DNA from: Biomphalaria glabrata
Taxonomy: Eukaryota; Mollusca; Gastropoda; Planorbidae
Assembly: GCF_947242115.1 (NCBI RefSeq)
Contig: NC_074711.1
Span: 60,693,309 to 60,757,308 of the forward strand
DNA: 64,000 nt
Direction of reading: 5' to 3'
In this document: positions 22,179-31,577 of the stretch, one piece after another
How positions within the stretch are numbered: the first letter of the stretch is position 1
Layout of the letters: each line of letters begins with the position of its first letter
Made by a program: the position numbers and the translations under genes
Notes under the pieces: model-generated
What the model saw: the letters and a program-made list of their open reading frames with translations, nothing else
Told to the model about the DNA's origin: nothing
The model's database searches: none

Positions 22179-23435
22179 AGAGAGAGACAGACAGACAGAG
22201 AAAGAGAGGAGAGAGAGAAAGACATAGAAATACAGATAAACAGACGGATGGGCGATCGAATGGAAGTACAGATGGATGGAGAGACGGACTGCTAGATACA
22301 TTGAAAGGGTTAGAGGTCAAGCTCAATGTGATGGTGTTACTTCAGTTACAGTACGTCCACTTCATGTGTCAACAAAACTCTGAAGAGCTTTTCAAGAATC
22401 TTTTGTACTAATCAATCCTATTCTTTTTTTAATCATTAGCATAATAGAGATATGATGAGGTCACGTCAACCTCTTCATTTTTGGCTTATGTTGATGTTGA
22501 TATGGAAAAACCAAGACACTAGATTTACTAGGCTACCCTCTCCCCACCCACCCTGTCATTGTATTTACATCAGTTGTGACGACCTTCGAGGTATCCCACG
22601 TTGATTGTTCTCTATTGATTGAAATGCACAAGTTAATAAAACAGGTTACCTGAGAACTGGCACGTCTCCCTGAAGTCACAACCCATGTCTACTTGTTTTT
22701 CTTGAATGGCATTAATGCAGTGTTTCTCAAATTTTACAAGTGAACCACTACGAAATAAATCTCGTTTAAAGATAAGTATAAATTAACAATCATCGTTGTG
22801 AAAACTGACAAAATAGTATGAATAAAATGTTATATTATGTAATTGTCATATGGCTTAATAAAACCTACTTTATCTTTTTTTTTTAAATTGGTGTAATTTT
22901 ATGAGAAAAAAAAAACAACGGATCACATAATTAGTTTTAAAAACAAAACGCTTTAAGAAAACGAAAGGGTTACAGTAGCACCTACACTTTGCAAGCTGTA
23001 AAATATGATGGAATTGGATTTTCTAGTTTTTGAGACGTCAGCGTGACAGGCGGAAACACCCACACACACAGAGCCAATAGGCTTAGAAGAATTTCCCCTT
23101 ACGGGGCCCGCTAATACAAGCTTGAAAAAAAATCTATACTTTGGTAGTTGAATTAGTGGAAATAATACTAAACAATTTCTTTCCCCGACACATGTATGCA
23201 ATTCGCACGGACTTATAAATCTTCACTGTGACACATTTATAAACACGACACTCTGTTATACAACTATATCTTCACCTCATGTATATACAAGATATAAATG
23301 TACACATATCTTAACTTATTTTCTGAATAGGCCGAAAGAAAGCGGTGCTTTTTTTTTTTTTTTTTTTTTGTAAAGAAATAGGTGCCGGTACTCAGTAGTT
23401 GAATGCCTAACTTTTAACTACTAAAAATTAATAAT
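22179..23435. other. Intergenic stretch with a possible hAT end
   Basis: Contains (GA)-rich patches at 22183-22240. CAGTGTTTCTCAAATTTTAC at about 22719 looks like one hAT terminus, and its partner may be the diverged end near 22950, but no target duplication supports this. A T-run is found at about 23348-23372. No gene recognised. Confidence 0.4.
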
Positions 23436-23739
23436 ATGTTTTCCATATTGAATGACATCCCAAAATGACAATTTTCGTCTATATATTTCAGGAAATGTGT
23501 ATGAGCTTTCAAAAGATTTTAATAATTTCCGGATATTTCAAGGACTTTTTCGTATATTTTGCAATTTCAGGAGATTACCAGGACCTCATGTTAAATCGAC
23601 AGGAGGCCGCGGGAAATCTGTTATAAGTTATAAAATGGTTTAATTTAATAATTTATACACCTAAAATTAGCGCGGGTCCTATAAAAGTGCGGGGCCCAAT
23701 GCGGTCGCATAGGTAGCAGTGGCCTAAGGTCGGCCTTGC
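23436..23739. mobile_element. hAT MITE, right half only
   Basis: This matches the right half of 12368-13065, including GAATGACATCCCAAAATGAC, TGGTTTAATTTAATAATTTA, GCGGGGCCCAATGCGG and the terminal AGGTCGGCCTTG. The left end is missing, so no target duplication can be assigned. Confidence 0.85.
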
Positions 23740-24371
23740 AAAGTAGCGGCGTATGCTACGCCGCCGGTCGACTAGTACATACATTAAAATACAAGAAAAG
23801 TAATACTTTTTTTTAAAAAATGTGCTGGTACGCCGTACCGGTGCGTACCGTCACAAAAAAAGTCCTGCATATGAGTATACCAAATACACATCTATGTTTC
23901 CTCTTATACCACAAATAAACAAACATAGACGCTTCACACAAACACACACACAGAACGACACCCACCTAGTGGACATAATCCCCCTCTCAGGCCTAGAAGG
24001 GGACACCAAGGTATTCCGAGTGCTTCCTGTACTTCAAGAAACAGAGAGCCGGTGTCAAGTGACCTTCTGTATGACTTGTTGATTTAACCAACCATTAAGA
24101 GACTCATGCAGTGCTAATCTCTTGTACTGGCTTATCTTACTTCCAGTCCTACTCAAGAGAGATACTTAGAGACGTAAAGTATGTTATTAGGTGTATGTTT
24201 ACATGCCAGCATGTGTGTGTGTGTGTAAGCTTTGATTTTATGAGTGACCAACTTTATCTCTATTCGAACCCGATATTCAGAGTGAATCATTAATTCTGTC
24301 AGTATAGTTCAAGTTCCTAAACTTATCTCTAAGAGTACTACTGGAAACTTGAAATACATTTGATTGCATTT
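23740..24371. other. Intergenic stretch with short palindromes
   Basis: GC-rich palindromes such as GGCGTATGCTACGCC (about 23749) and CGCCGTACCGGTGCG (about 23831) may be edges of unrecognised elements. A short open frame at 23822-24082 has no recognised domain. Confidence 0.4.
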
Positions 24372-24875
24372 GTTATCTTCTTATAATACAGACGTTACTT
24401 CAAAAAAGAAGATGATTACGTCCTACGTGTCATGCATTTAGTCATGCATATTAACCAATGACCTAAACTCCGACAAGTCACTGGTTTTCCTGGTTAGCTC
24501 AGGCAACCCATTCCATGCTCTAATAGCGCTAGGGAAGAAGGAGCATTTGTACAAAATTGTTCTAGCATATGGAACGATGAATATGCCTTTATCTTTGTGT
24601 CTTTCTGAGTATTTTATTAAATTTTGTTTTTGTATTTGAAGATTTTGGGTTCAGTGTTTTATGTATAATTGCTACTTTACTTTTAAGTCTTCTATCCTGA
24701 AGGCTTTCTAAATTTAGTGATTTTATTAAAGGTGTTACTCTAGTCAAATGTGAATATTCGTTTGTTATGAATCTCACTCCTCTATTTTGTGTCTGTTCCA
24801 GTTTCTTAATGTCTTCTTGAGTTGAGGGGTCCCAAACAGAAGATGCATATGCTATTATTGTTTCAATGAGTTAAA
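24372..24875 (-). mobile_element. CR1/L2-type LINE, 3' fragment
   Basis: A 5'-truncated copy of the same LINE as 25735-29182. The 62-codon frame at 24589-24777 encodes SHLTRVTPLIKSLNLESLQD, almost identical to the C-terminus of the long copy. It begins at the shared 3' end (CAGACGTTACTTCAAAAAAG). Similarity stops near 24870, which marks the truncation point. Confidence 0.92.
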
Positions 24876-24984
24876 AAATGTTTCGGTAGCAATATAATCT
24901 ACAAATATTTTTTTTACAATCTCTTATTAGCAAGCATATCATGGGTGTTGAAAAAGTTAAACAGAGGGTGGGACCTGGACACAT

Positions 24985-25080
24985 CAACATTTCGAAAATG
25001 GCTCTAATGATCTTCCTAAAAAATTTGACAGTTAATGTATACCTTTGGGGGAAAAATACTAATACGGTATAATTTAAAAA
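24985..25080. repeat. Short interspersed repeat, copy 1
   Basis: GGCTCTAATGATCTTCCTAA followed by a TTTGACAGTTAATGTAT block resembles 41255-41340, which has GGCTCAACGATTTTCCTAGA then TTTGACAATTGATGTAC. The family is unknown. Confidence 0.45.
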
Positions 25081-25113
25081 ATACAATCATCTTAAAATTA
25101 AATTAGGCTATTT

Positions 25114-25325
25114 TGAGCATTCTCTTAGTGGGTATTCCCGCACTCAAAATGTTTATATTTTGAAAATACTTTTAGCGGGTATTCCCGCACTCAACTCAAG
25201 TGTGTCTTTATATTTTGAACATGCTTTCAACGGGTATTCTCTAACTCGACTCAAATGTTTTTTTGTATTTCGAACATACTTTCAGCGGGTATTCCCGCAC
25301 TCGACTCAAAAGTTTCTTTGTGTTC
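25114..25325. repeat. About 60-bp degenerate tandem repeat, 4 copies
   Basis: The string CGGGTATTCCCGCACTC (with a self-complementary CGGGTATTCCCG core) recurs four times at roughly 60-70 bp, each time followed by a TTTTGAACATACTTTC-like block. Confidence 0.8.
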
Positions 25326-25734
25326 AGTAAAAAGTTGAATAAATAAATGACTTTCGTGTCCATTTTTGCGCAATGTCCTGTGTAGAAATAAGCTGCGACT
25401 GCAATTGAAGAAATGGATTGTGCAAGCTCAGCGGAAAGACTCCGTGCAGTGTTGAAAAAAAAACAGAAATAAATGGAATGAGAAAATATAGACTACCATT
25501 AGCTTCAAAAAGGAGGACTAGACTTTGCAAAAAGAATATTTTTAAAATTTAAATTTTTATTTATGTAAACAAAGTCTGTTTTTTTTTTTAATAGTAAGTT
25601 ATCCCGTTTTTTAAGACTACGTTGTTAAATCAAATCCTTATGTATGTTTTACTTTATAATGATATTTTTCAAAACAACAATTACATATTTTAAAATAGCA
25701 TTTTTTTCACTCTCTCTTTCAAATAATATATCTT
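25326..25734. other. AT-rich stretch just 3' of the long LINE
   Basis: One short open frame (25324-25530, minus) has no recognised domain. Confidence 0.4.
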
Positions 25735-25796
25735 ATCTTATATAATACAGACGTTACTTCAAAAAAGAAGATGATTACGTCCTACGCGTCATGCAT

Positions 25797-26105
25797 TTAG
25801 TCATGCATATTAACCAATGACTTAAATTCTGCCAAGTCACTGGTTTTCCTGGCTAGCTCAGGCAACCCATTCCATGCTCTAATAGCACTAGGGAAGAAGG
25901 AGTATTTGTACAAATTAGTCCTAGCATATGGGACGAGGAATGTGCCTTTATCTTTGTGTCTTTCAGAGTATTTTATTAAATTTTGTTTTTGTATTTGAAG
26001 ATTATGGTTCAGTGTTTTATGTATTATTGCTACTTTACTTTTGAGCCTTCTGTCCTGAAGGCTTTCTAAATTTAGTGATTTTACTAAAGGTGTTACTCTA
26101 GTCAA
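25797..26105 (-). CDS. LINE C-terminal segment (frame-shifted continuation)
   Basis: This frame of 102 codons carries the conserved tail of CR1/L2 polymerases: LESLQDRRLKSKVAIIHKTL, then YARTNLYKYSFFPSAIRAWN and a final ELARKTSDLAEFKSLVN. It is separated from the preceding thumb sequence by a TAA at about 26113. The truncated copy at 24372-24875 has a sense codon there (NEYSHLTR), so the stop is private to this copy. Confidence 0.88.
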   Translation of the reverse strand: MTRVTPLVKSLNLESLQDRRLKSKVAIIHKTLNHNLQIQKQNLIKYSERHKDKGTFLVPYARTNLYKYSFFPSAIRAWNGLPELARKTSDLAEFKSLVNMHD

Positions 26106-26356
26106 ATGTGATTATTCGTTTGTTATGAATCGCACTGCTCTATTTTGTGTCTGTTCTAGTTTCTTAATGTTTTCTTGAGTTGAGGGGTCCCAAACAGAGG
26201 ATGCATATTCTATTATTGGCCTAACCAAGGTTAAATAACATTTTAGTTTTATGTTCTTATTTGATTTATAGAAATTTCTTTTAATAAATCCTAATGCTTT
26301 GTTTGATTTTTTTGTAGTTTCATCAATATGTGGATTCCATGACAGTTTTTCATTTA

Positions 26357-29179
26357 TTATAACACTAGGTATTTTGCGTTTTTAGTCTGTGTTACTGGTT
26401 TGCCATGAATAAGATAAGTGGAATTAATTTGTTTTAGTTTTTTTGTTACTCTTAACAACTGACATTTTTCTGGGTGGAAAGACATGCTCCAATTTGATTC
26501 CCATTTCTGTAATTCATCTAATTCTCTTTGTAAAATATCTGTGTCTTGTGTTGTTTTTATTGTTCTATATATTATGCAATCGTCTGCAAATAATCTGACT
26601 TTTGTTCCTGAAGTAATGCAATTTGGTAAATCATTTATGTAAATTAAAAATAGTAGTGGACCCAAGACTGTTCCTTGAGGTACACCTGAGTTTACTGTTA
26701 TCGGTGTTGATTTAGAGCCATTTATTATTACAGTTTGTTCTCTCCCTATCAGAAAGTCTTTAATCCACTGATGCAGTGGACCATTAATGCCGAAATATTT
26801 TAATTTTTTAAGCAAACTATGGTGGTGAACTTTGTCAAAAGCCTTAGAAAAATCTAGTAAGATAGCATCTATTTGTTCGCTATTATCTAAACCTTTTGAA
26901 AAATCATCAATTAGTCCTATTAGTTGTGTTTCACATGATCTATATTTCCTAAAGCCATGTTGGTATGGTGTGAGGACATTATGTTTGTCTAAGTGGTTTA
27001 TAATGTTGCTACATATTATGTGTTCTAGGATTTTACATGTGATGTTGGTAAGTGATACTGGTCTGTAGTTTCCTGGGTCAGATTTTTCTCCTTTTTTAAA
27101 TAGGGGGGTGACATTAGCTTCTTTCCAGTCCTTTGGTACTCTGCCCTGGTTAAGTGAAGCCTGAAAGAATATTTTGAACACTGGGGCTAGCTCATTACTT
27201 AGTTCTTTGAGTAATCTAGCTGGAATACCATCAGGTCCAGAAGCTTTATTTGGTTTGGTGTTGGCTAATAGTTTTTGAATTCCATTTTCTTGTACTACTA
27301 TATCTTCTATGTTGTCTACTTGGTTCAAATTCAGTAATATGTCTTTGTCTCCTGGGGCTGAGAATGCTGATGCAAAGTATTTGTTTAGAATGTTTGCTTT
27401 AGTTTCATTTTCATTATGTATTATGTTATGTTCATCTTTTAATGGCGCTACGCCTGTTGTTTCCATTTTCTTAGACTTAATGTATGACCATAGGTTTTTG
27501 TTGTTGTCTTTAGATATTACATTGTTTATGTATTCACTCTGCAGCTGTCTGCTTACTTTTTGGGTTAAGTGTTTAATTTTTATATACTTTTTGTAAACTC
27601 TTTCTGCATTAGTTTCTTTAAATTTTCTATATAGGTTTTCCTTCTGTTTACAAAGCTTCTTTAGTCTATTATTAAACCAGCATTTATTTATTTTGTTTGA
27701 TGTGTATTTAGTTGGTATTTGATTTTCTATAATGCTTTTAAGATGGTTTTTAATGAAATTCCAGAGGTCGACTGGTTGGTTAATGTCTTTTTCTAATAAG
27801 AATGTTTGTTGAAAGTTTAATGCAGCTTGGTGTAGTTGTGTTAGGTTACATTTATTCCAGAGTAAGATTTTTCTTTTGGGTTTTATATTGGCTACTGCTT
27901 TTATCTGACTGTGTATTTTTATGATCTCATGGTCTGATAGACCAGGGATAATATCATAATCAACTACTAATCCAGGTCTGTTGGTTAAGAAGAGATCTAA
28001 TGTGTTGTTTAATCTAGTTGGCTTTTTAATGATTTGATCTAAACTTAGGTTGTGTAAAGTTTCTATGAAAAGCTCATTTATGTCCTTAAGGTTTTGGTGT
28101 TTATCTATGGTTAGTGTTTTCCAATTTATATCAGGTAGGTTGAAATCACCCATAATCCAAAAAACTGCATTTTTATTTGTCTCTTTAAGAGTCGTAATCT
28201 GATTACATAGTTCCTGCATGTATTCTAAACTAGAATTTGGTGGTCTGTAAATGCTGCCTATTATTAGGGATGTTGAGGTGGTATTAATTTTACAAAATGT
28301 TGATTCTATATTTTTTGAGTTAGGTAAGGTAATTTCTTCTGCTATAAGAGTGTTTTTTATTGCTAAAAGAACTCCTCCATGATTATCAGCCCTATCTTTT
28401 CTAAAAATTTCATAATTACTATTGAAAATTTCTGCATTATAAATTTCAGGATGTAGCCAAGTTTCTGTGCCTGCAATTATGTCTGGTTTCTCACATTCTA
28501 ATAAAATTTCTAAGTCTGCTGTTTTGTTCCTAATGCTTTGAAAATTTATTATTAAGGTTTTAAGGTATTTTGGTGTTACTTCTTTAGTAGGTTTGTTTAG
28601 TGAGGCTGTTGTATTAATTTTAGTAGATATAGGTTTAACAGGAGTGGATCTGGCTAGTGGTTGGTGAGTTTGGTTTGGGATGGTGTTTAGGATGTTGTAT
28701 GGGTTAGAAGTGTCTGCATCAAAGGAATCAAACAGTCCTGATGTAAACTGAGGTAACCCACACGGTACACGGTGCCATGATGCATCTTTGTTGCCTAAGG
28801 CATAATACACAGGTGTATTCATATGGAGACATGATGCATGGTACCATTCATTGCAGGTGTCACATTGAATGGCTTTCTGTTTCATGGTGCATACTTTTTT
28901 GCAGATGTTGCATCTATCTTTAGATCTAGGCCCTGGATTTGACTCTACATCTCCTGCTATTAATATTAACAGTGATAGGTATTTATTTCTGCTGTGTCTG
29001 ATTGAGAACTTCCATTTGTGATGGGTAATCTTCTTTAGTGTTATGGATGTGTATGTTAGGTTATTTTTTAAGTTGCTTTGATCTAAAGTGTGATGATTGA
29101 TTATGACTGTTGTTTCTTTTTTAAGTTTAGTGTTGACTAAGGTAGATCTGGTTAATCTAAATCTAAAATAGTTTTCTTT
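26357..29179 (-). CDS. LINE polyprotein: 2A-like peptide, PHD-like finger, endonuclease, reverse transcriptase
   Basis: The open frame runs 941 codons from after a stop at 29180-29182. The first methionine is at 28885, but coding clearly begins earlier. LSLLILIAGDVESNPGP (28928-28978) is a canonical 2A-like ribosome-skipping motif, predicted to release an N-terminal peptide. Next is a PHD-like finger (CNICKKVC, CDTCNEWYHASC). An AP-type endonuclease starts near 28555 (motifs NFQSIRN, GTETWL, GSIYRPPN, WIMGDFNLPD, SDHEI). A reverse transcriptase follows (NYRPVSLTN, AFDKVHH, SGVPQGTVLGPLLF, FADD at 26579-26590). The frame ends at 26357 because of a frameshift, and the true C-terminus (NLESLQDRRLKSKVA, FLVPYARTNLYKYSFFPSAI) is encoded at 25797-26105 in another frame. 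The role is LINE target-primed reverse transcription. The lack of an early ATG suggests a truncated 5' end or a start outside the element. Confidence 0.9.
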   Translation of the reverse strand, partial: KENYFRFRLTRSTLVNTKLKKETTVIINHHTLDQSNLKNNLTYTSITLKKITHHKWKFSIRHSRNKYLSLLILIAGDVESNPGPRSKDRCNICKKVCTMKQKAIQCDTCNEWYHASCLHMNTPVYYALGNKDASWHRVPCGLPQFTSGLFDSFDADTSNPYNILNTIPNQTHQPLARSTPVKPISTKINTTASLNKPTKEVTPKYLKTLIINFQSIRNKTADLEILLECEKPDIIAGTETWLHPEIYNAEIFNSNYEIFRKDRADNHGGVLLAIKNTLIAEEITLPNSKNIESTFCKINTTSTSLIIGSIYRPPNSSLEYMQELCNQITTLKETNKNAVFWIMGDFNLPDINWKTLTIDKHQNLKDINELFIETLHNLSLDQIIKKPTRLNNTLDLFLTNRPGLVVDYDIIPGLSDHEIIKIHSQIKAVANIKPKRKILLWNKCNLTQLHQAALNFQQTFLLEKDINQPVDLWNFIKNHLKSIIENQIPTKYTSNKINKCWFNNRLKKLCKQKENLYRKFKETNAERVYKKYIKIKHLTQKVSRQLQSEYINNVISKDNNKNLWSYIKSKKMETTGVAPLKDEHNIIHNENETKANILNKYFASAFSAPGDKDILLNLNQVDNIEDIVVQENGIQKLLANTKPNKASGPDGIPARLLKELSNELAPVFKIFFQASLNQGRVPKDWKEANVTPLFKKGEKSDPGNYRPVSLTNITCKILEHIICSNIINHLDKHNVLTPYQHGFRKYRSCETQLIGLIDDFSKGLDNSEQIDAILLDFSKAFDKVHHHSLLKKLKYFGINGPLHQWIKDFLIGREQTVIINGSKSTPITVNSGVPQGTVLGPLLFLIYINDLPNCITSGTKVRLFADDCIIYRTIKTTQDTDILQRELDELQKWESNWSMSFHPEKCQLLRVTKKLKQINSTYLIHGKPVTQTKNAKYLVL

Positions 29180-29182
29180 TTA

Positions 29183-31399
29183 TTTACTTAAATCTAGGCC
29201 TACATAAATAGTATGGATTATCGATCTCTGAATGCATGACTAATAGAATTATGGCAATTGTGAATATATTTGCAGTTTTAGCATTTTGACTCAAATGTGT
29301 AAAAAAGGAAAAAAAAAACAAAACAATTACCATACTTGCAAAAATACAACATGTAGAGTCTTTTTTTTTTTAATTCATAGATTTATTTATATAATTTAGT
29401 TGAACAGTAAATGCTTAGTAAGTATTTTCCATAAATAATACCAGCATAAAGTTATTGAACAAAAAATCTAAAAAATAACAATTTAAATTGAATTAAAGAG
29501 CCAAAGCACTACCTAAAAAAAAAGAACAAAAATTAAAACAAGAAAACATAAAAGTATATCTCTATATTTAAAGAATATATTTATTGTTTATTTCACATTC
29601 TTTGGTGGGAAGGTGAGAGATTTTAAAATTGTGTCTTACACTCAGTAATAGCTATAGTATTTGTATAATAAATAAAATAGTAATTTCGAATTCTTTGGTG
29701 GCAATGTCGATATATCTTAAGATGTGTTTCTCCCTCAGTACCCTAGTCAAGTCTACAATGCTAATAAACGGCAATATAAGGTTAAGAATTACAGCATTAA
29801 GTTATAAAATACATTTTATTTTATCATAATTATTATTAGAAAGATTATTGTTTGTTTGTTGTTGGTTTTTTTTTCGCAGGGAAAATAGTTTTTTTTTTTA
29901 ATTTCCAAAACAAGACTCTGATACAGAAATTAAAATGTTCAATACAACGTTTAAAGTAATGTTTCAGAACACCCCGAGCATTTGTTTTCTGTGAAATGTA
30001 AGACGCTAGCTTGTTTTAAACATTGTACAAGCTGATCAACTATCCATGCATAGAGTTTCTTCTTTTCAGAAATCCTGAAATGCTATTGATGTATATGAGC
30101 AATACTATTAAAAAAAAATATTTGTAATATAATTATTTTGGTGTATAAACGTCAATAGTTAATATACAATAATAATAATACAAAATATCAAATAAATATA
30201 TGCTTTAAAAAAAGGCAATGTCAGTAAATAAAAATAAATATTTTTTGTTCCTTTCACAAAGCCACTAAAGTTTTTATGCATTTTATCTATTATTGCAAAT
30301 ATTTATTTCATTTACAAGTAGATCAACAGTGTCATAACCACTGACCTATATATATTATATCTAGGTCTGTGGTTATAACGTCATTACATTTTTACTTTTA
30401 GTTACACACATACACACACAAATGTTGCTAAGCAAATACATTTTTAAAAATCTGGATTGATTAAATGGAGTTCAGTTTTTTAAATTCAATGTAAGGTTGC
30501 GGACAGAGAAGACAAAAAAAAAACCAACCACCTCTTATAGTCTGAAATTGACTTCCATCACATGACTTCTTTAAATGAAGCAATCTATTTAAATGTATAG
30601 AAGTCTAGATCATTAGAGTTACCAAATATTATAGTCCTGTGCCATGAACTAAGCTGCTTTTAGTTTACCCCAAGCTTATGTGTACAAAAACAGCCCCGCT
30701 CACTTTATGACCACATTGGCTGTTCATTTAATGAAGACATCAAACTGTAAATCAATTTGTGGAGCATGAAACGTCGTGTTCAGATTCAAAGGTGAGCAGA
30801 ATCTCATTCGTTAACTGTCAAGTGTTCACTTTGTATTGTGCATTGTAAATGTTGGGTGAATTTGCAGCATTGTTTTAACTTACTACCAAAGTAAATAAGT
30901 AAGCACAGGAATGTTCTGGAATGTTTTCACACTTTACAAGAGTTTAGGGAATATGGTGGTGTATATCGTAGATATGTGACTCAATTTTCGAAGTGAAATT
31001 ACTTTTTATTATAAAAAAATGTATATTTTCACGGAAAATGTAGACTAAAATAATCTTATATAGATAGGCATTTGAATAGAACATCAAATATAGATTTGTA
31101 ACGAGACGCCCGTACTGATGCTAGAGAAAATGCAAACAGCGTGAACGTATCAAACATGTAGACAAAATAAACAGCACACTGAAAGATAAAATAATGGATG
31201 GATCTGATCTTCTTTGTTTTGGTTACTTCAAGCAAACAAATAAAAATAAAAAGTGTAAAGCATAAACATGACTGTAAACGAGGACTTTACCAAATTGTTC
31301 TTTTCATTCATGTACAATTGTATCCAATTCAAACTTCCTACGAAGATAAATATTTTAAGCAGATATTCAATGATAATTCCGAACTGTGTTTTTCTTCAA

Positions 31400-31401
<2 letters not shown>
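29183..31401. other. AT-rich intergenic region left of the desaturase gene
   Basis: No gene recognised. It contains poly-A and poly-T runs and a hairpin at 30334-30376 (listed separately). A TTTATT at 31005-31010 could be a minus-strand AATAAA signal for the desaturase, about 570 nt after its stop; this is a guess. Confidence 0.5.
30334..30376. other. Inverted repeat (15-bp stem, 13-nt loop)
   Basis: ATAACCACTGACCTA (30334-30348) pairs with TAGGTCTGTGGTTAT (30362-30376) with one mismatch. The loop is AT-only apart from one base. It could be a small hairpin RNA, a relic of a palindromic MITE or chance. There is no promoter evidence. Confidence 0.6.

Positions 31402-31485
<84 letters not shown>
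31402..31485. repeat. (TA)n microsatellite
   Basis: A pure TA run of about 40 repeats, in the likely 3' UTR or 3' flank of the desaturase gene. It makes (YI)n open frames on the plus strand with no coding meaning. Confidence 0.97.
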
Positions 31486-31488
<3 letters not shown>

Positions 31489-31577
31489 AGACCTGGGTTT
31501 TTTTAAATCCCCTCCCTGACTTGCTAACAGCTTCAGTATTGACCAGTCTATATATATTATGGGCATGATTTCAGTTG

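Larger units (their letters stand above)
25735..29182 (-). mobile_element. CR1/L2-superfamily LINE, nearly full length
   Basis: The element reads right to left: open frame with 2A-like motif, PHD-like finger, AP endonuclease and reverse transcriptase (29179-26357), then the thumb and C-terminal region continuing in another frame (26356-25797). It ends in a short 3' UTR with the tail GTCTGTATTATATAAGATAAGAT. The 3' end is shared by copies at 7612 and 24372, and its last bases form a (TAAGA)-like repeat, in keeping with CR1/L2 elements, which end in short tandem repeats rather than poly-A. The 5' boundary is uncertain, because nothing upstream of 29182 could be matched. No separate ORF1 was seen. 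Two disabling changes are visible: a frameshift near 26375 and a stop near 26113. Confidence 0.93.

Noticed and set aside
22719-22966. Possible hAT MITE with CAGTGTTTCTCAAA left end
   Set aside because: The right end is too diverged and no 8-bp duplication flanks it; kept only as a remark.
26832-27596. Plus-strand frames of 78 and 95 codons
   Set aside because: Antisense shadows of the LINE reverse transcriptase.
31198-31568. Plus-strand frames with (YI)n
   Set aside because: Translation of a (TA)n microsatellite.
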